A stretch of DNA of 64,000 nucleotides. Source: Platerodrilus igneus (lineage: Eukaryota; Arthropoda; Insecta; Coleoptera; Lycidae). Position 1 is the first letter of the stretch, and each line of letters opens with the position of its first letter. Below are positions 42,713 through 54,649 of the stretch, in pieces. A program made the translations under genes and the position numbers. Below the pieces are notes generated by a model. It saw nothing but the letters and a program-made list of their open reading frames with translations, had not been told where the DNA came from and ran no database searches. The stretch covers positions 11,222,501 to 11,286,500 of the forward strand of contig JARFIW010000170.1 in assembly GCA_036346225.1 (NCBI GenBank), read 5' to 3'.

Positions 42713-44593
42713 TTTCGAAGAGAAAATCACCTCTAATTTAGTGTTGGAAATCTCCTATAGGCCAAAAAAATCATAACATATTCAACTGTATATAATGTAT
42801 TTTTAAGTACTTTCGACTAGGCGCCTCTGAGATTGAAGGTAATCAAATTCTGCATATGTGTATTTCACTTAGGTTTATTCTTAAGAATTTTAAAACATAA
42901 TTTTTCTCTACAGACAGCTAAACAACAGCATTACCTTGACATCGTGATAATACTTTTTTAATATATTGGGCATACCCAAACAACATCAGCAGATATAAGA
43001 GAATGCTTTTAGTATGCTTGTTGTTAGGCTGTGACTATGCCAATCGACTTAAGTATGCCATGACATGTTCTTGGAGACTGTTTAACACTTGCGAGTAGTT
43101 TGGATATAGCACCAATCGATCACTACTGTTCACAATCACATATAAAAGAGACATAATTGCTCACAAAATAAAACGGGTTTTCATACTTAACATAAATGTA
43201 TATTTGCTAATATTAAAAACTTTAACTCGCATTCAGATATAAAACACTGGGTAATTAATATTCATTAAACACTTACATCAGTGGTCCTATACGAATGCAA
43301 CGCCTCCGGTCCTCAGGATGGGTTCCTTGGCTGCTTCCTGCTCTTTGGTGTGTTTCTGCTGGTACTTTTCGCTAGACTATGCTATTAGGAAAAAGGTAGA
43401 TAGGTGGGAACCACTAGTCGATATGCTCGAAGTACTCGCATACGTCTGCACTCCACGGAAGACGGTAAGAAAGTATCTGGAAATATACTATATTATTTCC
43501 CACGTAAATGTCTACCCCCTTCACCAGAGGTTGGTGCACTTTCACGTGCATTGGTGAGAACAAACCCATTCCAACATAAAAATTGTCATGTCAGCATAAT
43601 CGTGACCACAAAGATAAGTCAATGTCCTAAATATCGGTGTGAACCACAACTTGCTGTAGTTTTCACAGCTGTTAGCATAATGATAGCTGTCTGCTGGGAA
43701 TTTTCCCAGACAGAGTTCTAAAAATGTCCCTAAACCTAAATGAATACAATATTATGTTGGAGCTTTAAAATAAAGCATAACAATATGAGGTGATAGTTCT
43801 ACATGCAAGAAACCGCTATGGGATTATATTTGTTTATATTACAATTGAATTTAATTTTCTAATGCTCTGTTTTTATCTTGTTTTGGAATTGCTCTACCTA
43901 TCTCAAAATTAACTTCGAAACATTATCGAACCAACGGAATCTTTGAATCTGACAAAATATTTATATTTGTTTAGAACTACTTCAAACTGTGAATTTTCTG
44001 AAAAGACCTTGTTAATTTTAATAGCTTGATTTATTTTCGAAGCTTATTTAAATTTGTAGAGATATTCTACTGCACGCCTTTCTGCAATAAATCAAAAGGA
44101 ATGTCTTGGTAAAATAATTTCAAAACATGTCTCATATTATTGGAACCACAATAGTTCCAATAATAATAATACAATGTCATTCTATCAGTTATATTACATT
44201 GAAAAAAACATGAAGTGGTTTGTTTGTTAACAAATTTAGACAATTTTGTGAAAATGTAAAAAATTGCTTTCGGATGATAATCTAATATGACCTCCTTAAC
44301 ACCGGGATAGCAGCTGCTTTTGATTATATAACCCACTGTTATTTCTGCATCTGTAGTCTTTATCAAGCGCACATCCTATATCAAGAAGTAATTTAATCTG
44401 CAGTTTGTTAGTTACCATATCTGTGGTTTATAGTAATCAATGGCATTGAACCAAAATTATGAGAAGAAACATTTAATTTATTTAACTAAAATGCGCGACA
44501 AATGGGTATTGCCTGTATCTATTAATATAAGTTTATTTGATATTCTGAACAAAGCCAAGTAAACGTTAGATTTATATCTATTTTTGTTGTTAG
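42713..44593. other. Intron sequence, no gene seen
   Basis: A GC-richer patch at 43280-43560 has overlapping open frames without recognisable domains. A perfect 12-bp inverted repeat with a 7-bp loop lies at 44135-44165. Confidence 0.35.
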
Positions 44594-44711
44594 AAAAATT
44601 GGTATATGCATGGGGAAGAGATAATTTTGGACAACTAGCTCAAGGGGTTACAGATATTTGACGAAAATTTCCAATCTGCGTTGAATATTTGCGAGGAAAA
44701 AATGTTATTAG
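44594..44711 (+). CDS. Nek9: NEK9-type kinase, RCC1 exon 2, with in-frame TGA
   Basis: 118 bp after TTGTTGTTAG, before GTAAGTG, phase 1 to phase 2, so junction codons are GAA and AGA. It reads KLVYAWGRDNFGQLAQGVTD, then Ile, TGA, then RKFPICVEYLRGKNVI. Both halves are in one frame and match the RCC1 pattern GQLxxGxxxxRxPxxVExLxGKxVI. Splice signals and phase are good, so the TGA interrupts an otherwise normal exon. It may be a sequencing error, a null allele, or a sign that the gene is dead. Confidence 0.78.
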
Positions 44712-45078
44712 GTAAGTGAATCTTGTGATTTATAGTAATAATTTGTGAGTCGCAGGTTATACAAGTTTATTTATATATAAATAAATAATAATACATTTGC
44801 TTTAAAGTTATTTTCTAAACCGGTATTATTTTCATTACTTGTTTTGTTACGTGTGAAATTGACACTAATGACCGTCTGAGAATGCAGTAAGAATTTTGTC
44901 TTCCACTAAAGAGAATTCATATTTTAATAATGAAATAACGTACGCTTGTAAAGATATATTTTTTTACTAGAAACCTTGCAAAAAGAAAAAACTAAAATAT
45001 AGACCAAAATCCTTTACAATGAAAAAATAAACAAAAAACATTGAAAATGAACAAACTAAACAAAACAATAAAATATAC
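44712..45078. other. Intron sequence, no gene seen
   Basis: AT-rich, ending in A-rich sequence before the hAT remnant. Confidence 0.4.
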
Positions 45079-45790
45079 CTATAACATTTTTTTACAAAAA
45101 AAGTTAGCTGCCACTTTATTTTGAGCAAAATCTTTTATTAAACTTTGTATATTTAGGGAACCATCTTCCTCAATTGAAATTAACACTAAATTGTTCAATC
45201 TTTCTGGTGTCATTGTTGACCGTAAATAACTTTTTGTTAATTTTAATTTAAAAACCAATCGTTTACCTTCAGCAACCATTACTGGTAAAGTTAATATTAT
45301 TCTCAAAGCTATATTTAAATTTGGAAATGGCTGATTTAAATAATTTTTAACTACATATTCTAAAATTTTCAAGGAATTGCCTTTATCACAAACGTATGGT
45401 GTAATCATTTCAAGCTCATCAGCCAAATAAATGCATCTATGTCTTTCATTTATTGCACCGCCAAACAATTTGATCAGCAAAACCAAAAAAAGGGTTTGCT
45501 GACTTAACTCTTTTTACTCAAATTATCTAAAAATACAAATCTTATTCAGACAGTAATTTATTCCTGACGACTGATGTTAGGAGTCCAGTCTAATATGACT
45601 GACATTGTACAACACAGTTTTAATAACCCTCTTCATGCATCCTCCTATAATTGATAATATTTCATTTTGTACTTTATTTCCAAAATAATGGGGCAAGCAC
45701 TTACCATCTATTTCAATACGGTGAATATGATCAGCCATAACTGGATCAATTTTTGAAATGGTTCAAATCACTTTTAAAAAATTACCGAAA
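45079..45790 (-). pseudogene. hAT/DUF4371-type transposase remnant
   Basis: The minus frame 45486-45079 carries the hAT C-terminal dimerisation region: FPNLNIALRIILTLPVMVAE, GKRLVFKLKLTKSYLRST, MTPERLNNLVLISIE. Further upstream (45790-45650), in another frame, ISKIDPVMADHIHRIEIDGK and PHYFGNKVQNEILSII match the DUF4371 region of ZMYM-like hAT proteins. The catalytic middle is missing between them. It is an internally deleted remnant, antisense in the kinase intron. Confidence 0.75.
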
Positions 45791-46682
45791 AGCTAAATTT
45801 TGCCGGGTTAGATATTGTACTATTGGAGAATAGTCCGGAATATATTTGAAGCATAGATAGGAAAGGAAGAGAGGCAAAAAGAGACCTAGATCGGACTATT
45901 ACACGCAGATAGTGAAAGATGTAGGCTGTGGGAATTTTAGTGAAACGTAAAGGTTAGCTCAGAAAAGGAAACAACGGAGGTACACTTCTAACCAGTTTCA
46001 GTACTAAAGATCTAATGATGATGATGAAATATGGTACCTTTACTATAATACTTTCTAGAATTGACCATTGACCAATGTTTTTTTCTTAGGCAATAAGACA
46101 TCATGTGTTCTGGGATCATAACAGTGCAATTTAGCTAAACTCTTGAAAGCAGCTCAGAAATTAAAAGTTTTTAAATTATCTTCAGCATCTTCTCGACGAT
46201 TTGGCGGAAATACTTAAGGTGATTTCCTAGGAACTATGGTTTCGGTTGTTTCAAAACCGTGAATAGCACTATTTTCAACTTGATAAAGGTATATACCTTC
46301 GGATGTTAAATAAAATATTCAGATATTCCAACAGATGAATCACACCTATAAGTACAACACCACAATTTTCGTGCACTTTGTTCCATTGCCAATCATCCGA
46401 GGAAAGCGTAGTATCTTGAAATGCATCGTTTCAGTTTTAATTTAAAAAATCTGTTATTTTATCAGACTCGACAATTCTTTTCACATTTAACAATGCAATT
46501 TTGTGTGAACTGTATGATATTGTAAAACTTATGCTAATTTTGTAACAATCGTGTTTATGACATGAAATGTATTATTTGATTACTAATTTTGAAATACTCA
46601 TCCCACTTGTACCATTTTTTATTTTGAATATATTGCAATAGCTTCTACTATAACTGAGGATTCCTTTTCATGTATTCATCAG
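45791..46682. other. Intron sequence, no gene seen
   Basis: AT-rich intron. No motif recognised. Confidence 0.4.
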
Positions 46683-46810
46683 ATGTGCTGCCGGTGATGG
46701 ATTTAGTGTATTTCTAAACGAAAATGGTTTAGTATATACATGTGGTGATGGTAGAGCTGGTTGTCTTGGCCATAATAATTGGAATAGTGTTCTTCGGCCT
46801 ACTATAATTG
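46683..46810 (+). CDS. Nek9: NEK9-type kinase, RCC1 exon 3
   Basis: 128 bp after TATTCATCAG, before GTAAGTT, phase 2 to phase 1. It reads CAAGDGFSVFLNENGLVYTC, then GDGRAGCLGHNNWNSVLRPT. This is a full RCC1 blade with the CxxGDxFSxxLxExGxVYxxG pattern. NEK9 has the same layout at this point, with a GCMG-type turn where this reads GCLG. Confidence 0.87.
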
Positions 46811-48499
46811 GTAAGTTTCTACTTAAATTACATCTTTCTTAATTATAATAGTATGTAATTACAAAACAGTCACTTGCACCATATCCGCAGGAACTTTTAA
46901 ATACATATACACAATATATTTTACCATTATCCTAACAGAAAATTTATTTAGAAAGATCTGAAATAAGCGTCTGCCCATTGTAAAATTATAGACGCAGTTA
47001 CAATTTAAAACAGAGTATTTTCACTATTTTGCAATCTTTTAGTAAATCTGAATTGTTTTGATTAAGTAAGTCAATTGAAATAATACCATTTATAATTTTA
47101 CTTGGTTTTATTTTGAAGCAACAGTAGTGACAAGATTTAAATAATCGTTTCCATCTCATTATAATAGCAATTTTCATATAGTAGATTATTTATAGGCATG
47201 CTATCTCAGGAGCTATTCTCTGGCATTGATTATCTCAGCATTGCAATGTATTTTAATTAATAAAGAATTTATCACAGTAGTTTACTGCTGAGACATATAT
47301 TTTTTTATATGCATAATTCAAAGTAGAAGATCTAAGAAAGAGACAGTTTGAAAGAAAGAAATAACTTTAAGTGGAAGGAGGTTCATTTACTGCGACCTTC
47401 TTTGACTTTTGATGAGGTTTTGACCTGCGTTCACTTTGGAATGTGATTTATGAATCACATTCCACAAAATTGTCGAAACGTAAACATGTCTTAAAGAAGC
47501 TTCCACGGTTCAAAATAGCAAAATAGGATTTTCATGTCCTCCCATTAAGGAATAAGAACAGTTCTTTAAATATGCCTAATATTTTATCAGAAGTTTGGAA
47601 TGGAATAACATCCAAAGATATTTGGAAGTTCTGACCACCGTGTTTCCCATTATTTTAAACATACAGTTACTGCAGTGCACGTATTTATTTTGTGCATTAA
47701 TTCATTTCACCACAAATACATATTGTCGTAGACTTCTTTGTATCATATGATGTTTATAAATTTCGTGAACTAAATAAATATAAATTTTATACATGCTTGA
47801 CACAAATGTATAATTCATAGTAACGTCCTTTAACATAATTAGATATGTATACAGATCAAAAAAACATTTCGGTGGGCTTAGAGTATAAGTTTAATTATTA
47901 TTGATTGATTTAACAATAAAAGTATTTTGGTGAAGGTGTAGGATTTTGCAAGTGACAAATTGTATGTAATGTTGCAGTAAACAAAAGGTAGAACTTTATT
48001 TTTGTAAAAATAATAACTTTGCTGATACAGATATCCTTACTGCTTAGCATTTAGTGTTTTCCAATGTTAATACTTTTATTTTGGATTTTCTAAACTGGTA
48101 TTATCACATTAGTATTAAGCCCATCAGCAATACTTCTAATCTTTAGAAACATATGAACTAAAATGACTCTCTCTACCAGAGGGAGGACGCATAAACCTTA
48201 AACCCATCAGCACTATTTCTAATCTTTAGAAATCTGAGAACTAAAATAAACGGCACTTGTTCGACTGTCAAAAAATAACGTAACATCTGGATCAAATTGC
48301 ATCTATTAGATCTGATATTTTTTATTAGTGGATTGTGTTTAAGACATAAAATCTTTAAGATACACGTTGTAAGTGTTTACTGTTTACCAATTAAGTTTGT
48401 GAGAGTTTAAATTTGTAGGAAATTTAAAACATACGTTGGATAGAAATAATAACAGTTCAACTTTATTAAAAAATACTGTGTTTAGTCTGTGCTGCTTCC
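46811..48499. other. Intron sequence, no gene seen
   Basis: AT-rich intron. An 11-bp inverted repeat at 47438-47463 is followed by TTGTCGAAACGTAAA and may be a decayed hammerhead-like tail. A tandem duplication at 48115-48252 is listed separately. Confidence 0.35.
48115..48252. repeat. Two-copy tandem repeat, period 83
   Basis: TTAAGCCCATCAGCAATACT at 48115 and TTAAACCCATCAGCACTATT at 48198 begin two imperfect copies that both continue CTAATCTTTAGAAA. Confidence 0.7.
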
Positions 48500-49010
48500 A
48501 AAACCACCCACAACATATCGCACAATTTACATTAGTTAGATAGATCTTTATTAGCAGATATTTTGATATGGTTTTCACATTGATATTTAAAAATATGAAC
48601 AGACCCAGTGTCTTGTGCACTCTCTGGTAAAGAATTGTATAATAATAGACCTTATAAAAAAATGGTTCTAGCTTCAATAGTGCAATTTACTTTCTTAACT
48701 ATAAAATCCTTTCTATTTCTAGTATAATAACTATGTACTTCATTAACATAAAAGAGTTTATTATAAAGGTAATCAGGCAGTAGTTTATTTTTCATTTTAT
48801 ATATCAATTTTAAAATTAGAATAATTATTTGCTTAACATACATAAATTATAAATTATCCAACATTGTAGCAATAGGTGTAAATTTACTGTACTTCAGTAT
48901 AATTCGCATACACTTGTTTTGCATTTTTTGCAATCTTTGTATTTCGTTGCTATTTAAATAATACAATAAAGTAGAACAATATTCAAAATGAGGTGCAATA
49001 TTGTTTTATA
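48500..49010 (-). mobile_element. Non-LTR retrotransposon C-terminal fragment
   Basis: In shifting minus frames: YCSTLLYYLNSNEIQRLQKM near 48950, then LLPDYLYNKLFYVNEVHSYY, TRNRKDFIVKKVNC and LLLYNSLPESAQDTGSVHIF. These are the post-RT region found at the C-terminus of Jockey/CR1-related insect retroelements. 5'-truncated and broken by a stop near 48660. Confidence 0.65.
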
Positions 49011-49409
49011 GACTAAGCATGTGGAAAATACCGTTAAAAACTTACCGTATAAAGAGTTTACCTATACGAATTAGTTTTATATGAGTATACCTTAAAACTG
49101 AGTGGAGAGATCACTTTCATACATTTTCCAGCCGAGGATACCTGGAAATGATCCTTAAAAGTAATGGAAATAGACGACATCCAATAAAGTTACCAATTTT
49201 GACACAACATTTACATTCTTGTTTAAAGTTAAGATCAATGGAAATTTTCTGGATTACAGGATTTTAGGTGACATACTTTTGAGCTCTTGTGTGAAATATG
49301 TATCCGATTTTCTGAATCAAAACTGTATGTAAGAGACTGCATTTTATACAGCGGCTTAATAAAAAAATTTTCTTTTCATTCAATTTTTAATTGTCAAACC
49401 TCATTCCAG
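49011..49409. other. Intron sequence, no gene seen
   Basis: May include a little more decayed retroelement sequence. Ends in the pyrimidine-rich acceptor CATTCCAG. Confidence 0.4.
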
Positions 49410-49539
49410 ATTTCTTATTATCGATAAACATAATTGATATAAAATGTGGATCCAAGCATGTGCTGGCATTAACAGATGACCATCAGGTATATTCCTGGGG
49501 ATGTTCAACAAACGGCCAGTTGGGTTTAGGACATGAAAA
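49410..49539 (+). CDS. Nek9: NEK9-type kinase, RCC1 exon 4
   Basis: 130 bp, phase 1 to phase 2. It reads FLLSINIIDIKCGSKHVLAL, then TDDHQVYSWGCSTNGQLGLG. The VYSWGC-x4-GxLGLG turn is a canonical RCC1 blade and one of the best NEK9 matches. The donor is GTTTTG at 49540. The next exon follows after only 57 bp. Confidence 0.88.
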
Positions 49540-49596
49540 GTTTTGGTATAACTGTTTATTTTTGAACACATTTTATACAATAAAATATTATTTTAG

Positions 49597-49954
49597 TTAC
49601 CTACCAACACTTATAAAATTACCAAATGGATATCAAATTGTAAAAATATTTGCCGAATATAATTCTTCTGCCTTAATGGACACACAAGGAAGAATATTGG
49701 TTTGTGGATCAAATATATACAATAAACTGGGAATTCAAAATGATGATAAACTATTAGACCTAAGACTGTTGCATGTAGCAAAAGATAAAATAATCCATGT
49801 CAGCTTAGGTTTTAATCACACGATTGTAGTAACTCAGAATGGGAGAGTAATAGGATTAGGAAAAAATAGTGAAGGACAAATTGGTGTTGGCAATTGTAAT
49901 ACCTATAGATATCCACAATCAGTACCCAAATTACCGAATGGTGATATTGTATTG
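49597..49954 (+). CDS. Nek9: NEK9-type kinase, RCC1 exon 5
   Basis: 358 bp, phase 2 to phase 0, after a TATTTTAG acceptor. AA from the previous exon plus T makes Asn, giving GHENYLPTLIKLPNGYQIV. It then reads MDTQGRILVCGSNIYNKLGI, VSLGFNHTIVVTQNGRVIGL and GKNSEGQIGVGNCNTYRYPQ: about two RCC1 blades with SEGQIGVGN. The NKLG segment is shared with NEK9. The upstream 57-bp intron has no stop and is divisible by three, so retention would insert 19 residues. Confidence 0.87.
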
Positions 49955-50004
49955 GTAATAAACAATTATTAATAAATTTCTTTCAGTAGCTTTATATATT
50001 CTAG

Positions 50005-50169
50005 GTCAGTGCATGTGGATCCACTTTTACTGCAGTAGGAACTCATAACAATGTTGTGTATTTTTGGGGAACGTACTACAAAGAAGCTAAAGATGAAAAA
50101 TATAAAAATGAAAAGTCGAATATGAAGGAATATGCATTGACTCTTAAAAACATTACACCTTTGCAAAAG
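50005..50169 (+). CDS. Nek9: NEK9-type kinase, RCC1 exon 6 and linker
   Basis: 55 codons, phase 0 at both ends, between a TATTCTAG acceptor (50-bp intron) and a GTAAGC donor. It reads VSACGSTFTAVGTHNNVVYF, WGTYYKEAKDEKYKNEKSNM and KEYALTLKNITPLQK. The first half is the last RCC1 strand set (VSxCGxTFTAV...VYFWG). The second half is charged linker. An earlier AG at 49985-49986 would bring in a stop, so 50005 is preferred. Confidence 0.86.
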
Positions 50170-50419
50170 GTAAGCAATATTGTGCATTACTCATATAGTA
50201 AATAGCAACAATGACTGGTTAATGGTACTGTAGGTTTAGAAATGTTAAGATTAAAATCTAACCTTGAATAAAAGCTTAGACATCGAGGAAATTCCAATAT
50301 TGGTTTATTGTTACTTGTTTTGTGAGAGATATACATTGATAAAATCAGTATCAAACATAAATGTTCTTGGTATTATGATTTTACTAAAATAAATTGATTT
50401 GAACAAGCATCCGATCTAT
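50170..50419. other. Intron start, no gene seen
   Basis: AT-rich intron between the RCC1 exon and the inverted-repeat element. Confidence 0.4.
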
Positions 50420-51422
50420 TATAGTTGAAATCAAATAAAGTCAAGCATGACTCATTATTCAAATCTGTAAGAACTAATAGTAGTACAACGTATTTCTTAA
50501 CTTTATACATTCGTCGGTTAAACTTTATTAGAGGTGGAAAAAGAACACGTTAAATACATTAAACGAACGCACATTAAAGTGACTCGTGATACCTGGATTG
50601 AAAAATATTATTGAAAGAGCGACTCATCTCTACACTTAGTCGATCCATGAACAAATTATAGGTTATGACGGTTATGTTAGGTTTCTATTTAATTACCCAA
50701 CTGGATATTTTGTTCCGTGAACAATTATATTTAGATTAGAACAAAGCAATGCAAAGGTTTATTGAAGAGTATGCAAGAATCAAACTGTTAAATTTATTAC
50801 AATATTAAAACATCGAGCATTTGTGTGCAAAATATCTCAAATAAAATTCGATATTGTAGTTTGTCTGGTTGAAGAAATTTTGTTTTTGAATACGTACAGA
50901 GCTAATAATTTAGGGGTTTTACGACTTGCCAATTTACAATATCAATATAATTGGAATAGTGAAAACACTTTCAGTTACTGAAACCCCTAAGGTATTCCTT
51001 TCCTTCTGGTAGCCAACACACTTGCCCGATTTGAATATGTTAGAACATTCATCACCAGCTGAGCTTGAGAGTTCAGGTGTTTGTTATGAAGCGTGGTCAT
51101 TTTGATAAGTGTTGACCCAAACACTATTCAATGTGTAGAAGGTTCTTAGTTTAAAAAAAAACTGTTTGTTGTATATCAGAATTATCTTTAAAAGAAAAGT
51201 AGAAAATCACAAGTTAAATAACAAAGCACAAATTCTAACCTAACCTTAAAAATGTTTGACAATTAATTACAAACGGAATTATACAGCCGACGAATATTTT
51301 TCTAGCTATCCTTTTTAGATGGGAGAGAGCCAGGTAATAGAGTAGCATAACAATATTGTGGCTGTGTTTTATTCATATGCGCAACGATGAGTCATGCTTG
51401 ACTTTATTTGATTTCAACTATA
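50420..51422. mobile_element. Tc1/mariner-type non-autonomous element, perfect 34-bp TIRs, TA duplication
   Basis: TAGTTGAAATCAAATAAAGT begins a 34-bp terminal repeat at 50422-50455 that is perfectly inverted at 51387-51420. TA dinucleotides at 50420-50421 and 51421-51422 are the expected Tc1/mariner target duplication. The 999-bp interior has no transposase or long frame. It contains an inner inverted pair, TTTAGGGGTTTT near 50913 and GAAACCCCTAA near 50980. Perfect ends mean recent movement by an enzyme supplied in trans. Confidence 0.88.
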
Positions 51423-52174
51423 CCCCCTGATAATTTTCATCATACTGCTATCTATTATGATTATAGAAATGCTAATTATATTAATCTTAATAACTTTATT
51501 GCCACAATGCAGTGGGAAAAAATTCTTTATAATGAAGACATTAACAAGAGTATGGATACATTTTATAGTTATCATTGATGAAGGGATTAGGGCTTCTGTT
51601 TCTCTCAAAAAATTTGTTACTTTAAAATTTCCTGTTTGGTATTCAACTGAGGTTAAGCAGTTGATACTTGCAAAGAAAAAGGCACATGCAAGGTTTAAGG
51701 ATACTCGTTCTGCTGTTAATTATACTAAATTCTCTAATCTTCGGGCTCGGTGTTATTTCGCTTATATTAATAATATTATAAAGTTCAGTCTAACTAATAA
51801 TAATACCGAGGCTTTTTGGAATCACATTAATTCACTGAGAAAAGATAATTCTATTCCAAATAAAATGACCTTAGATCTTAATACTGTTGAAGATGGGGAG
51901 GGTATAGCTAATTTGTTTGCTCAAAATTTTGGCACTGTATAACAATACTACATTAGATTTTACCAATTATAACTTAACTTCTTGTAATCGTGTAGATATA
52001 CCCTTTATTCAGTTCAATGGTGGTGTGGTTTTTCAAGCAATATACTCGATGAAAGATAAACTTAGCTGCGGGCCTGACAATACTCCTGCTTACTTTCTTA
52101 AGAGATGTGTCTATACGTTAACTGAACTTCTTGTTTTTCTATATAATGTATTGTTACGTTTATTTTCAACATAA

Positions 52175-53410
52175 TTAATAATAAACACGCTTTCTACAAA
52201 TTTTCATTTTGAACTTATTTATTTCGAAACGACAAGTTTATGCTACAATTAAATAGTTTATATCCTGTTTTAGGTACCTGTTACCTTGATATACATTACA
52301 ACCACGTATAATGCTTTTCTCTATTGTTCCTATGTAAAGACTTGTTGAAATAAGGTCGCGCACTATCCGATAAAATCTGGGTTTTCCAGTTTCAATCGCG
52401 CTTCGGTAAGCGAGGGTTTGCAGTTCGAATTCGTGTTAGTTGAACCATTGTTGAATTTGATTCTACAGCTTATTCGTCGAAATATTTTCTACAGTATTCG
52501 TCACCGTATTTCAAAAGCAATGCACGTTTGTTTTTTTCTGTTCGACAACTAGGAGGTGTTTTGCGTGTATTGCTTTTTTTAGCGGGAGGCCAAATGGGTG
52601 CTTTCTTTATGTAGACCAACTGCTTTTGTCTGTAGACCAACTGCTTTTATCCGTAGATCGCTGCTGTAGATACGATGGCAGGGTAAATGTATCCTGACGA
52701 CTATAACGTTTCTGTGCTGACTCACTCCGATGGCTTGCGAGCTAAGTATCCGGACACCTACAGATATGCAACTCGTTTTCTTTTGTGTGTGCCAATTGCA
52801 TATTCCGTATCAACGTTTGGTGTAGTAACGTGACATTGTAGAACTATTATTCGTTGCTGCTATGCGATATTATCGCTCTACAGGTGTGAGGTACCTTTGT
52901 TAAAAATGTTGGACAGACATATGCTTAATCTGTTATACTGATTGGTTTATTTCACAATCGGTACTATGTACGATTTAAAAGAATGTTTGCCAAAAGCTTT
53001 AACACATTCTTTCCTACTGATTAGTTTATTTTCTAAAAAGTATTAGGTGAAATTTTAAAAACACTTGACAAAAGCTCTCAGTTTTTATTTGATACTGATT
53101 CATTTTATTTTGTGTAAATACGCATCGCACTTCGTATCTAATGTACTAAATTGTTCATATCACCTAATTGTTTGCCTTGAAATAGTAATGCTTAATTATT
53201 TTTTTTTTGCTTGTTGGTGCAGAATCCTTTATTTATGTTTATGTGTTAATAGATAATCGTGGGCGATGTACTTTATTTTTTTTGTTTTTTTGGTATGTAG
53301 GCGAATCCCCCACTCTCCGTAGTTGGTAGTTAGCCTGGTATTTACTTTTCTTCCGGCTACGTCTAGGTACGTAGCAGTATCTTTAAAATTACACCAGTTT
53401 CCTAATAAAT
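52175..53410. mobile_element. Unclassified insertion inside the Jockey-like pseudogene
   Basis: Splits RT between the LLRLFST block and WYVIPIFK. No coding capacity. More GC in its middle (52340-52720), a doubled TAGACCAACTGCTTTT near 52613 and 52630, and degenerate 79-bp repeats at 52936. Size and content resemble a solo LTR, but no TG/CA ends or target duplication could be fixed. Confidence 0.4.
52936..53110. repeat. Degenerate tandem repeat, period 78-79
   Basis: TACTGATT-x2-TTTATTT starts at 52936, 53015 and 53093. The first two copies also share TTGxCAAAAGC. Confidence 0.65.
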
Positions 53411-54649
53411 GACAAGTTTGGTATGTTATCCCGATCTTTAAGGGTGGTGTTAAGGACAATATTAAAAACTACAGGCCAGTTGTGTTAATATCTACAATTC
53501 CTAAACTATTCGAGTTGATAATTCACAATATTATATCTAAATGCTGTCGGCATAAAATAATTTGTTCAACATAGTCTTCGACCCGATAGGTCTACAAGTA
53601 CCAACCTTTTACTGTATCGGCACCAAATTTTATCAGCCTTTGAAAAGGGTAATTACACTGATTCCCTTTATGCTGATTTTTCGAAAGCATTTGATATTGT
53701 AAACCATCACTTACTGCTATATAAATTGCTTTGTTATGGTTCTCCTCACTACTTAATTGAATGGCTTGAAAGCTATTTAAGGGGTCATATCCAATATGTT
53801 AGGTGAGAAACTCTTTATCCTTGCCAATCGAAGTAGCTTCAGAAGTTCCACATGGTTCCCATTTGGGTCCTTGGTTATTTAATTTATTTATTAACGATGT
53901 CACAATATGCTTTAGGTTTAGCAACATCTTGCTATTTGCTGACGATTTAAAAATTTTCAGGATTTCTCATGTTGAAGACTGTGTAAGCTTACAGCAGGGT
54001 TTAAATGAATTCTGTGAAAGGTCGCATTTGAATGGTATGAACTTAAACTGCACTAAATGCTGCTGTATTTCTTTTTCGCGTATTAAAACGCCAATTACCT
54101 CTAACTATATACTGAATGGGGTCGAGTTAAGGAGGGTCCATGAAATAAGAGATTTGCGTGTTGTCATGGATTCAGCAATGACTTACGTTTCTCATATAAA
54201 TTCAGTGAAGAATCGTGCTATGAATATTTTAGGTTTGGTCACCAAAACTAAGGAATTTTCGGTGGTTACTTATCGAAGCCTTTGTTTAACACTAGTTTGT
54301 AGCATGTAGTTTGGTCACCTCATTATCAATTACTGTCATTCATTCTATTGAAACAGTTCAAAACAAATTTTGAATGCATATGTATTGTCTTTGTGATGTG
54401 TTCTACATTTCGTTTTTAAAGTCGCTTGCACGGAATCTACCTATACTCATCTCCTTTTTATGTATTAATATTTCGAGCTTGTGTGACGTAAATTTATATT
54501 GCTGTAAAACTGTTCCTCTCAGAACACCACATATTATTCCTACACCAAAACAAACTCATCCAATATTGTACATGTGTATTATGATGATAGAAGTATAACA
54601 GTGAATAATAAAAAATTAATTTTAATGATTGTGGGCCCACTCATTCAAA

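Larger units (their letters stand above)
51423..54590 (+). pseudogene. Jockey-like non-LTR retrotransposon, interrupted
   Basis: Starts abruptly at the edge of the inverted-repeat element with the end of the endonuclease/linker (YRNANYINLNNFIATMQWEK). Next come FPVWYSTEVKQLILAKKKAH, YTKFSNLRARCYFAYINNII, and SMKDKLSCGPDNTPAYFLKR to about 52165. After an insertion of about 1.2 kb it resumes at 53418 with VIPIFKGGVKDNIKNYRP. It then reads SEVPHGSHLGPWLFNLFIND and NILLFADDLKIF (FADD near 53939), and a C-terminal region to about 54580. Many stops in the RT middle. Dead. Confidence 0.78.

Noticed and set aside
47396..47480. Third Penelope/hammerhead-like tail (TTGATGAGG...GTCGAAACG)
   Set aside because: A hairpin and a GAAACG word are present, but the spacing does not give a hammerhead core and no neighbouring Penelope coding was seen.
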